Below, piece by piece: positions 34,683 through 44,489 of a stretch of 64,000 nucleotides of DNA (position 1 is its first letter; every line of letters begins with the position of its first letter). This DNA comes from Herbidospora solisilvae. Its GTDB lineage: Bacteria > Actinomycetota > Actinomycetes > Streptosporangiales > Streptosporangiaceae. The notes under the pieces are model-generated. The model made no database searches and was not told the origin of the DNA. It saw only the letters and a list, made by a program, of their open reading frames with translations. Both the position numbers and the translations under genes were made by a program. The stretch covers positions 682,001 through 746,000 of the forward strand of contig NZ_WXEW01000004.1 of assembly GCF_009901565.1 (NCBI RefSeq), read 5' to 3'.

Positions 34683-35441
34683 GTGCTGGAACGGATCACG
34701 GCGACGCGTTACGTCACGCCGCTGCGCGAGGGCGGCTCGCTGCCCGGTGTGATGGAGGCCGACGACCTCGGCACCTACGTCGTCAAGTTCCGGGGCGCCG
34801 GGCAGGGCCGCCGGGTGCTGGTGGCCGAGGTGATCTGCGCCGAGCTGGCCCGGGGCCTGGGCTTCCCCACTCCCGACCTGAAGGTGGTCGGCCTCGACCC
34901 GCAGCTCGGCCGCCGCGAACCCGACGAGGAGATCCAGGACCTGCTGAACGCCAGCGCGGGCGACAACCTGGCCATCGACTTCCTCCCGGGCGCGCTCGGC
35001 TTCGACCCGCCGGTCTGGAACCCCGACCCGGAGTTCGCCGGGAGGCTGATCTGGTTCGACGGCCTGATCCACAACGTCGACCGGTCGTGGCGCAACCCCA
35101 ACCTGCTGGTCTGGCACGACACGATCTGGCTGATCGACCACGGCGCGGCCCTGTGGTTCCACCACAACTGGCCCCGCGCCGACCCGCTGCGGCCCTTCGA
35201 CGCGAGCGACCACGTGATGACCAGGTTCGCGACCGAGGTGATCCCGCTTCCCGTGCCGGAGGACCTGCTGCGCCACGCCGTGGACCAGGTCCCCGGCGAG
35301 TGGCTCGGCGACGACTCCCGCGACGCCTACGTCGACCACCTGCTGACGAGAGCCGCCTCGACGGCCTGGCATCCCGACCTGACCGCGGCACCCAAGACTC
35401 CCGTGCGGACCAACACGATCGGCGGCTTCTGGCGCTCATGA
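34683..35441 (+). CDS. HipA-like kinase (PF20613 type)
   Basis: 252 residues. The N-terminal lobe includes YVVKFRGAGQGRRVLVAEVI with the ATP-binding Lys; the catalytic loop is HNVDRSWRNPN and the metal-binding segment IDHG, as in HipA-type and PI4K-like kinases. It lacks the HipA N-terminal toxin-dimer domain and has no HipB-like antitoxin partner. The next gene, DUF3037, overlaps it by 4 nt; this two-gene pair recurs in many bacteria, so the products probably act together. Target and role are unknown. Confidence 0.78.
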   Translation: MLERITATRYVTPLREGGSLPGVMEADDLGTYVVKFRGAGQGRRVLVAEVICAELARGLGFPTPDLKVVGLDPQLGRREPDEEIQDLLNASAGDNLAIDFLPGALGFDPPVWNPDPEFAGRLIWFDGLIHNVDRSWRNPNLLVWHDTIWLIDHGAALWFHHNWPRADPLRPFDASDHVMTRFATEVIPLPVPEDLLRHAVDQVPGEWLGDDSRDAYVDHLLTRAASTAWHPDLTAAPKTPVRTNTIGGFWRS

Positions 35442-35824
35442 CCCGCGACGTCTACGAGTACGCGCTCATCCAGGTCGTCCCGGACATCGAGCGCGGCGAA
35501 CTGATCAACGCCGGCGTGATCGTCTACTGCCAGCCCCGCGGCTACCTGTGCGCCCGCACCGACCTCGACGCCGCCCGCCTCCAAGCGCTCTGCCCGTCGG
35601 CGAACCTGCCCGGGGTGCTGCACTCGCTCATGGCCTACGAACTGAGCTGCTCCGCCGAAGACGGGCCGCTGCGGGAGGAGTCGCTGGGCAGCCGGTTCCG
35701 CTGGCTGACCGCGCCGCGTTCGACGATCGTGCGCACCGGGCCGGTGCACGCGGGCCTGACCGAGGATCCGGAGGCCGCCCTGAACCGGCTGCTCGACCGG
35801 CTCGTCAGAACAGCACCGAGGTGA
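35438..35824 (+). CDS. DUF3037 protein, partner of HipA-like kinase
   Basis: 128 residues of the DUF3037 family: YEYALIQVVPDIERGELINAGVIVYC at the N-terminus is diagnostic, followed by a short helical region. The frame is open far upstream, but the ATG at 35438 overlaps the HipA stop (ATGA), marking a tightly coupled pair. Function unknown; possibly a regulator or adaptor of the kinase. The last 20 nt overlap the convergent GNAT gene. Confidence 0.8.
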   Translation: MTRDVYEYALIQVVPDIERGELINAGVIVYCQPRGYLCARTDLDAARLQALCPSANLPGVLHSLMAYELSCSAEDGPLREESLGSRFRWLTAPRSTIVRTGPVHAGLTEDPEAALNRLLDRLVRTAPR

Positions 35825-36650
35825 AGGTGTCGACCTCGGCGAAGCCCACCCGGCGGTAGGCCGCGCGGGCGGGCGTGTTGTAGTCGTTCACGTAGAGGGT
35901 CACCACGGGCGCGAAGTACTTCAGGGCCTGTTCGACCACGGTCGCCATGCCCGACGAGGCGTGGCCTCGGCCCCGGTAGAGGGGGTCGACCCAGACGCCC
36001 TGGATCTGGCAGGCCTGCGGCGTGACCGCGCCGATCTCGGCCTTGAAGACCACCCGGCCGTCGTCGATGCGGGCGTAGGAGCGGCCGATGCGGATCAGTT
36101 CGGCCACCCGCGACCGGTAGAGCGCGCCGCCGTCGCCGTTGTCGGGCGAGACGCCCACCTCTTCGGTGAACATGGCCACGCACGCGGGCAGGACGGTGCC
36201 GAACTCCTCGGGCCGCACCCGCTTGACCAGCGGATCGGGCGCGACGAGCGGGGCCGCACTGATCGACATGACCGGCTGGGCCCAGCGGATCGCCCGCGCC
36301 GGGCCCCAATGGGGCTCCAGCCTCTCCCACAGGTGTTCGACGGCCACGGAGGGCCCGACGATCGAGGAGCAGCGGCGGCCCTGCTTGCGGGCCCGGTCGG
36401 CGAAGGCGTGGACGGCCTCGCGTGAGGCGTTGACCGGCACCAGGTTCGCGCCGGCGTAACAGAGGGAGGTCAGCCCGCCGCGCGGGCCGAACCCCCACAT
36501 CTGGCCGCCCAACCGGGAGGGACTCAGGCCGACCGACCTGACCCGGGAGGCGACGAAGACGTTGGCGACCGGATCTGCGTCGAGGATCCGGAGCACCTCG
36601 TCGCGATCGTTGTCGTCCAGCACGCGCGACGCCGACGTACGCAGCATCAC
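35805..36650 (-). CDS. GNAT acetyltransferase with DUF4081 domain
   Basis: 281 residues. The N-terminal ~120 residues match the DUF4081 part, and the C-terminal GNAT domain has the acetyl-CoA loop VDPLYRGRGHASSGM and the end block YNTPARAAYRRVGF. Homologues sit directly beside ispG in mycobacteria and many actinomycetes (Rv2867c type). Here an S33 peptidase gene lies between it and ispG, on the same strand. The acetylated substrate is unknown. Confidence 0.83.
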   Translation of the reverse strand: MMLRTSASRVLDDNDRDEVLRILDADPVANVFVASRVRSVGLSPSRLGGQMWGFGPRGGLTSLCYAGANLVPVNASREAVHAFADRARKQGRRCSSIVGPSVAVEHLWERLEPHWGPARAIRWAQPVMSISAAPLVAPDPLVKRVRPEEFGTVLPACVAMFTEEVGVSPDNGDGGALYRSRVAELIRIGRSYARIDDGRVVFKAEIGAVTPQACQIQGVWVDPLYRGRGHASSGMATVVEQALKYFAPVVTLYVNDYNTPARAAYRRVGFAEVDTFTSVLF

Positions 36651-36681
36651 CCGCCCAGCCTACGCCAGACCCCCCGATTGG

Positions 36682-38373
36682 TCAGCGACCGAGGAGGACT
36701 TGGGTCAGCCTCTCGTGGGCCGGTTTCCCTCCCGTGGAGGCCATCCGGGTCGCCGCCCGCGCCCCGGCCGACGCGCAGCTGAGGTCGGGCTCGCTGCCCA
36801 TGCGGCGCCGCTCGGGCAGCAGGCCGTCCTTGAGGTAGGCCGACACCCGCCGGTCGACGCACGCGTTGCCGCCGAAGCTGACCCCGTGGTTGCCGCCCCC
36901 GACCAGCATCAACCGGGCCGACGGGAACCGGTTGCGGACGGTCAGCGCGCCCCGCAGCGGGGTGGCGGCGTCGTAGCGCGACTGGAGGATCAGGATCGGC
37001 GGGAGGCTCCGGCCGCCCCCGACGGTGACGGGGGTGCCCCCGGCCTGCGGCCAGAAGGCGCAGGGCAGGTTGTAGACCGTGTTGCTCCAGGTCATGAACG
37101 GCGAGTGGGCGTAGATCCGGCGGGCGTCGGCGCGCCAGCGGCTCCAGTCGCGGGGCCAGACGGCGTCGCGGCACTGGGTGGCCAGGTAGACGGCGTAGCC
37201 GTTCTCGTCGGCGGCGTCGGTCTCGCCGTGCTGGCGGTAGGCGTTCACCAGGGCGGTGACGTCGCCCTTGCGGACGTAGTCGGAGAAGGCGCGGGCGAAG
37301 GTGGGCCAGACCGCGTCGCTGTAGCCGCCCACGGTGAAGGTGTCGTCGAGCTCGCTCGGGCCCACGATGCCGCCGGCGGGGCGTTCGGCCAGGCGCCTGC
37401 GCATGCCGTACCAGGCGAAGGAGACCTCCTCCTCGGTGTCGCCGAGGCGGAAGGCGGCGTTGTGGTCGGACACCCACTCGAGGAAGTCGCGGTGGCGGTC
37501 GTCGAAGGCGACGTTCTGGTCGAGGTTGGCGTCGTACCAGACCTTGGTCGGGTCGACCACGCTGTCGAGCACCATCCGGCGGACCCGGTCGGGGAACAGG
37601 GTGGCGTACACCGAGCCCAGGTAGGTGCCGTAGGAGTAGCCGAGCCAGCTGATCTTCTCCTCGCCGAGGGCGCGGCGCAGCGCCTCGACGTCGCGGGCCG
37701 CGTTCTCGGTGGTCATGTACGGCAGCAGCCACGCGAACTTGTTGCCGCACGCGCCGGCGTAGGCCTCGGCGCGGCCCAGCAGCACCCGCTCGGCGGCCTC
37801 GTCGGCCGGCACGTTGTCGGGGCGCGGCGGCGCGTAGAAGCGCTTGGGGTCGACGCAGGTCAGCGCGGGCCTGCTGGCGCCGACGCCGCGTGGGTCGAAG
37901 CCGATCACGTCGTAGCGGGCGGCCACCTCGGGCGGCAGCGAGGCGGCGACGTGGCGGGCCAGCGTGAGCCCGGAGGCGCCCGGCCCGCCAGGGTTGACCA
38001 GCAGCGGCCCAAGGTGGTTGCCGTCGCGCGGCGCGCTGCCCTTGAAGCGGTTGAGCGCGATGGTGATCTGCTGCCCGCCGGGCTGCGCCGGGTCGAGCGG
38101 CACCCGGACGTTCGCGCACTCGGGGGTGGCGGCCCGGCGGGCCGCCACCGCCTGGCCCAGGCCGCGGCCGTTCCCGGTGAGTTCCTTGAGGATCTCGGCG
38201 AGGGTGGCGGGCGGAGCACTCTTGGGGCCGGCCGTGGGGCACGCCCCCCAGACGATCCGCTGCGCCGGCACGACCTGCGCGGCATCGGCCCCCTCGGGCT
38301 CTGCCACCAACCCCGTCACCATCCCGGCGGACAGGATCGTGACCCCGGAGACCACTCCGACGACTCGCTTCAC
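36682..38373 (-). CDS. Secreted S33 tripeptidyl aminopeptidase
   Basis: 563-residue exported peptidase. KRVVGVVSGVTILSAGMVTGLVA forms the signal region. The fold has the oxyanion motif VNPGGPGASG, the block FDPRGVGAS, the nucleophile elbow GYSYGTYLG, an acid Asp in LQSRYDAATP and a His in GGGNHGVSF, with a C-terminal TAP-like domain. It is related to the Streptomyces tripeptidyl aminopeptidases and SlpD/E. A longer frame exists, but GTG 38373 is preferred because GAGGAG lies just upstream and the signal peptide then begins correctly. It interrupts the usual ispG-GNAT neighbourhood. Confidence 0.85.
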   Translation of the reverse strand: MKRVVGVVSGVTILSAGMVTGLVAEPEGADAAQVVPAQRIVWGACPTAGPKSAPPATLAEILKELTGNGRGLGQAVAARRAATPECANVRVPLDPAQPGGQQITIALNRFKGSAPRDGNHLGPLLVNPGGPGASGLTLARHVAASLPPEVAARYDVIGFDPRGVGASRPALTCVDPKRFYAPPRPDNVPADEAAERVLLGRAEAYAGACGNKFAWLLPYMTTENAARDVEALRRALGEEKISWLGYSYGTYLGSVYATLFPDRVRRMVLDSVVDPTKVWYDANLDQNVAFDDRHRDFLEWVSDHNAAFRLGDTEEEVSFAWYGMRRRLAERPAGGIVGPSELDDTFTVGGYSDAVWPTFARAFSDYVRKGDVTALVNAYRQHGETDAADENGYAVYLATQCRDAVWPRDWSRWRADARRIYAHSPFMTWSNTVYNLPCAFWPQAGGTPVTVGGGRSLPPILILQSRYDAATPLRGALTVRNRFPSARLMLVGGGNHGVSFGGNACVDRRVSAYLKDGLLPERRRMGSEPDLSCASAGARAATRMASTGGKPAHERLTQVLLGR

Positions 38374-38463
38374 GCGCTCTCTCCTCTGCTCACACGACAG
38401 AGGCCAGCTTCCCGTAAGTGACGGGGCGATCACACGGAGTCGCCGGGGTGGATTACCGAATCA

Positions 38464-39627
<1,164 letters not shown>

Positions 39628-39724
39628 TTCAGCACCTTGCGCTAAGAGTCGTCCTTGACGTCCATCAGTCTAGGCAGGCGCCGGATCACCCAAACCCGCG
39701 CGGCCACCCGCTGCCCCAGCTTCT

Positions 39725-39739
39725 GATGAATCATTCATC
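39725..39739. repeat. Perfect 15-bp palindrome in the ispG-LPMO gap
   Basis: GATGAATCATTCATC (7+1+7) stands in an AT-richer patch of the divergent gap between ispG and the LPMO gene. It could be a regulator site; no match to a named operator is claimed. Confidence 0.4.
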
Positions 39740-39815
39740 CCCCACCTGGGCAAAAGCCGCGAACGACCGCAGTGACCTGGGCATCCCGGAAACCCCCGGT
39801 TTACATTCCGAATCG

Positions 39816-39829
39816 CGTGAGCGCTCCCG
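39816..39829. promoter_or_regulatory. CebR/CelR-like operator before the LPMO gene
   Basis: CGTGAGCGCTCCCG matches the actinomycete cellulose-regulator operator TGGGAGCGCTCCCA at 11 of 14 positions, with the AGCGCT core intact. It lies about 70-80 bp before the LPMO start, a suitable place for repression lifted by cellobiose. The regulator gene is not in the window. Confidence 0.5.
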
Positions 39830-39898
39830 CAGCAGTGCGGCGTTTGGCCGCCCCGTAACGAGGCTGGCAGCAGCCACGGCCAGGTGAAAGGGACATCC

Positions 39899-41038
39899 GT
39901 GGTCGGACCACGTAGTAGAACGCTCAGATTCAGGATCACCGCCATCGCCACCGCAGTGGTCGCGATGGCGGCCACGGCGGTGACCGTGCTGGTCGCCAGC
40001 CCCGCCCAGGCACATGGCGCGATGATGATGCCGGGCAGCCGTACGTACCTGTGCTGGAAGGACGGCCTGAACTCAAGCGGCGCCATCCAGCCCAACAACC
40101 CGGCGTGCGCCGCGGCCGTCGCCCAGAGCGGCACGAACTCGCTCTACAACTGGTTCGCGACGCTGCGCTCGGATGGCGCGGGCCGGATGTCCGGGTTCAT
40201 CCCCGACGGCTCCCTCTGCTCCGGCGGCGCGGTCGTCTACAACTTCAGCGGCTTCGACCTGGCCCGCAACGACTGGCCGGTGACCCACCTGACCTCGGGT
40301 GCGAACATCCAGATCCGGTACAACAAGTGGGCCGCCCACCCGGGCACGTTCCGCCTCTACATCACCAAGAACACCTGGTCGCCCACCCGGCCGCTGGCCT
40401 GGAGCGACCTGGAGTCGACGCCGTTCGACTCCTCGACGAACCCGCCGAGCGTCGGCAACCCGGGCAACGAGAACGCCTACTACTACTGGAACGCCAACCT
40501 GCCGTCGGGCAAGAGCGGCCGTCACATCATCTACTCGGTGTGGCAGCGCTCCGACAGCAACGAGACGTTCTACGGCTGCTCCGACGTCGTCTTCGACGGC
40601 GGCAACGGCCAGGTGACCGGCATCGGCCCGGGCGGCCAGAACCCGGACCCGAGCCCGACCCCCACGCCGAACCCGACGCCCACCCCCACGCCGACGCCCA
40701 CTCCCACGCCCACGCCGACCCCCACGCCCAACCCGGGCGGCGCCTGCACCGCCACCTACGCCATCTCCAGCTTCTGGCCGGGCGGATTCCAGGGAACGGT
40801 GACGGTCAAGGCCGGCAACTCCGCGATCCAGGGGTGGACGGTCAAGTGGACCTACGCCAACGGCCAGTCGATCAGTCAGATCTGGGGTGCGGCACAGACC
40901 ACCTCAGGCGGACAGGTGACGGCCACACCGGTGGACTACAACCGCAACCTGGCCGCGAACGCCACCGCGACGTTCGGCTTCCTGGCCAGCCAGTCGGGCA
41001 CCAACCCGGTCCCGACCCTGACCTGCACCTCTCCGTGA
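39899..41038 (+). CDS. Secreted AA10 lytic polysaccharide monooxygenase with CBM2
   Basis: 379 residues from GTG 39899, chosen because AAAGGGA lies 7 nt upstream; an in-frame GTG at 39884 would add five residues. The signal peptide ends SPAQA and the mature protein begins with His (HGAMMMPGSR). With the second His in WAAHPG (mature residue 109) it forms the copper histidine brace. Residues to about 250 are the AA10 domain, then a Pro-Thr linker and a C-terminal CBM2 with its Cys pair. The domain layout fits cellulose- or chitin-cleaving LPMOs of actinomycetes. Confidence 0.92.
   Translation: MVGPRSRTLRFRITAIATAVVAMAATAVTVLVASPAQAHGAMMMPGSRTYLCWKDGLNSSGAIQPNNPACAAAVAQSGTNSLYNWFATLRSDGAGRMSGFIPDGSLCSGGAVVYNFSGFDLARNDWPVTHLTSGANIQIRYNKWAAHPGTFRLYITKNTWSPTRPLAWSDLESTPFDSSTNPPSVGNPGNENAYYYWNANLPSGKSGRHIIYSVWQRSDSNETFYGCSDVVFDGGNGQVTGIGPGGQNPDPSPTPTPNPTPTPTPTPTPTPTPTPTPNPGGACTATYAISSFWPGGFQGTVTVKAGNSAIQGWTVKWTYANGQSISQIWGAAQTTSGGQVTATPVDYNRNLAANATATFGFLASQSGTNPVPTLTCTSP
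40642..40737 (+). repeat. Pro-Thr linker repeats of the LPMO gene
   Basis: Tandem CCCACGCC-type codon repeats encode a flexible PTPTPTP linker between the catalytic and CBM2 domains. A simple protein-level repeat, not a regulatory element. Confidence 0.75.
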
Positions 41039-41052
41039 TCTGAGACGACCTG

Positions 41053-41085
41053 AAGGGCCCGGGGCGCCGACCGCCCCGGGCCTTT
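41053..41085. terminator. Bidirectional intrinsic terminator between LPMO and dxr
   Basis: A 14-bp stem (AAGGGCCCGGGGCG / CGCCCCGGGCCTTT, one G-T pair) with a 5-nt loop, flanked by A and T runs, lies between convergent genes. Confidence 0.8.
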
Positions 41086-41092
41086 CGGCTGC

Positions 41093-42289
41093 TCAGGCGG
41101 TCAGTTCGGCCGCCCGCGTCCGCGCCCAGGCGTCGGCGGCCAGGACCTCCTCGATCGACTCGGCCCGGCCGACGGTGTGCTCCCCGACCACCTCGGCCAC
41201 CGTGTCGACGATCGCGAGGAACGGCAGCGCGCCCTTCATGAACGCCTCGACGCACACCTCGTTGGCCGCGTTGTAGACCGCCGGGGCCGTGCCCCCCTGC
41301 TCCCCCACGTGACGGGCCAGCGGCACCGACGGGAACGCCTCCACGTCGAGGGGCTCGAAGGTCCACGTGTGGGCGCGCGTCCAGTCGACCGGCGACGCCA
41401 CGTGGGGCAGCCTCCCGGGATGGCCCAGCGCCAGCGCGATCGGCAGCCGCATGTCGGGCGGGCTCGCCTGGGCCACCGTCGAGCCGTCGACGAACTCGAC
41501 CATCGAGTGGATCACCGACTGCGGGTGGACGACCACCTCGATCCGGTCGAACCCGATGTCGAACAGCAGGTGGGCCTCGATGACCTCCAGGCCCTTGTTC
41601 ACCAGCGTCGCCGAGTTGATCGTGATGACCGGCCCCATGTTCCAGGTCGGGTGGTTCAGCGCCATCTCGGGGGTCACGTCGGCCAGGTCGGCCCGCCGCC
41701 GCCCCCGGAACGGCCCGCCGCTGGCGGTCACGACCAGCTTGCGCACGGCCTCGGGCCGGTAACCGGTCGGACCGGACGCCCACAGGCACTGCGCCAGCGC
41801 CGAGTGCTCGGAGTCGACCGGCAGCAGCTGGCCCGGCGCGGCCAGCCGCTTGACCAGCGGCCCGCCGATGATCAGCGACTCCTTGTTGGCCAGCGCGAGC
41901 GTGGTGCCGGCCTTCAGCGTCTCGAGCGTCGAGGTCAGCCCCAGGGCCCCGGTGATCCCGTTGAGCACGATGTCGCACGGCCGCCCGGCCAGCTCGGCCA
42001 CCCCCTCGGGGCCCGCGAGCACCTCGGGCGCGGCCCCCAGGGCCGAGAGCGCCTCGCGCACGGCGGGCAGCGCGGCCGGGTCGGCCACGGCCACCACGGG
42101 GGCGCCGGTCTCGGCCGCCTGCCGGGCCAGCAGGTCGGGACGGCCCCCGCCGGCGGCCAGCCCGGCCACCCGGAACCCGTCGCGGGCGAGGACGTCGAGG
42201 GCCTGGGTGCCGATCGAACCCGTCGAGCCGAGCACCATGATCGAACGTGGGGGGATTTCCGGTCGGTTCACCGCACCATTGTGCGCCAC
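41093..42289 (-). CDS. dxr: 1-deoxy-D-xylulose-5-phosphate reductoisomerase
   Basis: 398 residues of DXR (IspC), which converts DXP to MEP with NADPH. The cofactor motif is [18 protein letters not shown]; the metal- and substrate-binding block is [30 protein letters not shown] and YNAANE are further active-site segments. Complete by length. In most actinomycetes a site-2 protease gene (rip1/rseP) and ispG follow directly; here an LPMO gene on the opposite strand is next. Confidence 0.95.
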   Translation of the reverse strand: MAHNGAVNRPEIPPRSIMVLGSTGSIGTQALDVLARDGFRVAGLAAGGGRPDLLARQAAETGAPVVAVADPAALPAVREALSALGAAPEVLAGPEGVAELAGRPCDIVLNGITGALGLTSTLETLKAGTTLALANKESLIIGGPLVKRLAAPGQLLPVDSEHSALAQCLWASGPTGYRPEAVRKLVVTASGGPFRGRRRADLADVTPEMALNHPTWNMGPVITINSATLVNKGLEVIEAHLLFDIGFDRIEVVVHPQSVIHSMVEFVDGSTVAQASPPDMRLPIALALGHPGRLPHVASPVDWTRAHTWTFEPLDVEAFPSVPLARHVGEQGGTAPAVYNAANEVCVEAFMKGALPFLAIVDTVAEVVGEHTVGRAESIEEVLAADAWARTRAAELTA

Positions 42290-42428
42290 GCCCCGGTACG
42301 CCTGAGCCTCGGGTTATTCCACGCTATCTATGCCCGTATCCCGCTATATCCATATGTACATAAAGGAGAAAGAGGGACAGCGGGGTCGCTAATTTCGCGC
42401 GTCAGGACATCCGATAACGGAGGTACGC

Positions 42429-43475
42429 ATGCATGGCTCGGCGCCCCGCCGCCTGACCCGTTTGGCCCCCTTAGTCACCGTGCCGGTCGTGGCCGCGCTG
42501 CTGCCCGCGACGGCCGCCGTCGCCCAGGGCGCCGAGCCCAAGCCGGTGGTCGTGGCGGCCGCCGACAGCAAGAGCGAGCAGCGCGCGGTGGAGAACTTCT
42601 GGACCGAGGCCAAGATGGAGGCCGCCAAGCCGCTCGACGCCCCGGCGGCCAGCGTCCAGCGCTTCGCGAGCGGGGCGGCCGCGTTCCTCGACCTGCCGGA
42701 CGCCAAGCCCGCCTCGGTCCGGCCGACCCTCACCGCCGAGGCCGCCGCCGGGGAGCCGGCCGCCGCCTCGGCCACCTCCGACGGCGCCCCCTGGAAGGGC
42801 GGCGGGGCCGTGGTGACGACCTCGGGCCGGGTCTTCTTCACCGTCGCCTCCGGCTCCGGCGCCGGGAAGAACGCCTCCTGCTCGGGCAACGCCGTGACCA
42901 GCGCCAACAAGAGCGTCGTCATCACCGCCGGGCACTGCGTGCGGCTGGGTGGAGCGTTCCACAAGAACTGGGTCTTCGTGCCCGCCTACGACAACGGCCA
43001 GCGCCCCTACGGCACCTGGGTGGCCACCACCCTGCTGACCACGCCGCAGTGGAGCCGCAGCGAGGACATGAACCACGACGTGGCGGCGGCCGTGGTGGCC
43101 CCGCTCGACGGGGAGTACCTGACCGACGTGGTCGGCGGCCAGGGCATCGCCTTCAACCAGCCCCGGGGCCGCCAGATGTACGCCTTCGGCTTCCCCGCCG
43201 CGGCCCCCTACAACGGCTCGACGCTCACCTACTGCAGCGGGCGGGTCTTCGACGACTTCCTGCTCTCCGACGACCTCGGCCTGAACTGCGACATGACCGG
43301 CGGGTCGTCCGGCGGCCCCTGGTTCTCCAGCTTCAACGAGAAGACCGGCGCCGGGCTGCTCAACTCGGTGAACAGCTTCAAGTACAACTTCGCCAGTTTC
43401 TGGATGTTCGGTCCCTACTTCGGCGGCGAGGCCCAGGCGCTCTACAACACCGCCCAGCGAACCGGGCTCACCTGA
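42429..43475 (+). CDS. Secreted trypsin-like serine protease (S1) 1
   Basis: 348 residues. A signal peptide (about 1-32) is followed by an Ala-rich propeptide to about residue 115 and a protease domain with the complete triad: H169 (TAGHC), D217 (NHDVA) and S294 (GGSSGGPW). Two Cys pairs are likely (Cys near 156/170 and 271/286 by position). It resembles the glutamyl-endopeptidase/V8-like secreted proteases of actinomycetes. A similar gene lies 51 bp downstream. An AT-richer promoter region precedes it (42310-42380). Confidence 0.88.
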   Translation: MHGSAPRRLTRLAPLVTVPVVAALLPATAAVAQGAEPKPVVVAAADSKSEQRAVENFWTEAKMEAAKPLDAPAASVQRFASGAAAFLDLPDAKPASVRPTLTAEAAAGEPAAASATSDGAPWKGGGAVVTTSGRVFFTVASGSGAGKNASCSGNAVTSANKSVVITAGHCVRLGGAFHKNWVFVPAYDNGQRPYGTWVATTLLTTPQWSRSEDMNHDVAAAVVAPLDGEYLTDVVGGQGIAFNQPRGRQMYAFGFPAAAPYNGSTLTYCSGRVFDDFLLSDDLGLNCDMTGGSSGGPWFSSFNEKTGAGLLNSVNSFKYNFASFWMFGPYFGGEAQALYNTAQRTGLT

Positions 43476-43526
43476 TTTACCAAAAGTAGTCATACGAACA
43501 CGGATAGTGGTCCAGAATCTGGGGCC

Positions 43527-44489
43527 ATGACCCCCGTCCTGACCGCGCTGACGCTTGCCCTCGCCTCCCTGCACCCGGCCGCCGTGCCGCCGCCCGACGT
43601 CGTCCACCACTGGGCGGCGGCCGCGCCGGCCGGCTACTGGACCGCGGAGCGCATGGCCAAGGCGCTGCCCATCGGGCTGCTGGAAGTCGTCCACACGCTC
43701 GCCACGGGCCTGGGCCCGAAGAGCACGCCGAGCCCCAGTGTGACGGGGCCGGAGAGGCGGCGGCACGGCCGTCCGGAGGCGCCCGCGAAGGTGCGGCAGC
43801 GGGGTCCGGTGTCCTCGGCGCGGTGGCAGTCCGGCGGCCTGGTGGGGCGGGCGGCCGGACGGGTCTTCCTGACCATGGACGGCGTCGACTTCGTCTGCTC
43901 GGCCGCCTCGATCCGGTCGGCCAACCGCGACGTGGTGGTCACCGCCGGGCACTGCGTCAAGGACGGCACCGGCGTGTGGGCCCGCAACTGGGTGTTCGTG
44001 CCCGGCTACGACGAGGGCGCCCGCCCGCTGGGCACGTTCTCGGCCCGTCGCATGTTCGTCGCCGGGCCCTGGTCACGCGCCGCCGACGACAGCTACGACG
44101 TGGGCATGGTCGCCCTCAACGCGCAGCTCGGCCGCCACGTCAACGACGTCGCGGGCGCACTGGAGATCGGCTTCGGGGTCAAGCGCGGCCAGCAGACCCA
44201 CGGTTTCGGCTACCCGGCCGACCCGCCCTACGACGGCGAGCGGCTGATGTACTGCGCGGGCGCGGCCCGCCCCGACCCCCACAGCCAGACCCACGACCAG
44301 GGGCTCCGGTGCGACCTGACGGCGGGGGCGAGCGGCGGCCCGTGGCTGACCGGCTTCGACGCCGCCACGGGGCGCGGCACGGTGACGTCGGTCAGCAGCT
44401 TCAAGTACAGCGACGACAACTCGATGATGTACGGCCCCTACTTCGGCAGCGCCGCCAAGCAGGTGTTCGACATGGCCGAGAAGGCCTAG
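43527..44489 (+). CDS. Secreted trypsin-like serine protease (S1) 2
   Basis: 320 residues and a paralogue of the preceding gene: the same blocks RVFLTM..., TAGHC, NWVFVPGYD, GFGYPA, RCDLTAGASGGPW and SSFKYS appear in order. Triad H142, D191, S269. The N-terminal hydrophobic segment is short (MTPVLTALTLALASLHPAAV) and the propeptide is different. A -10-like GAATCT ends 6 nt before the ATG, suggesting its own leaderless message. The 3' end overlaps ppk2 by 4 nt. Probably a tandem duplication that has diverged. Confidence 0.87.
   Translation: MTPVLTALTLALASLHPAAVPPPDVVHHWAAAAPAGYWTAERMAKALPIGLLEVVHTLATGLGPKSTPSPSVTGPERRRHGRPEAPAKVRQRGPVSSARWQSGGLVGRAAGRVFLTMDGVDFVCSAASIRSANRDVVVTAGHCVKDGTGVWARNWVFVPGYDEGARPLGTFSARRMFVAGPWSRAADDSYDVGMVALNAQLGRHVNDVAGALEIGFGVKRGQQTHGFGYPADPPYDGERLMYCAGAARPDPHSQTHDQGLRCDLTAGASGGPWLTGFDAATGRGTVTSVSSFKYSDDNSMMYGPYFGSAAKQVFDMAEKA

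Noticed and set aside
31869..35372. Antisense open frame of 1167 codons opposite the LAL and MBL genes
   Set aside because: Its amino-acid mix (Gly/Arg/Val/His/Leu/Gln-rich, no domain) is typical of a frame opposite high-GC coding DNA. The plus-strand frames carry recognisable domains throughout.
40642..40737. CCCACGCC repeats as a regulatory array
   Set aside because: They encode the Pro-Thr linker between the LPMO catalytic domain and CBM2.
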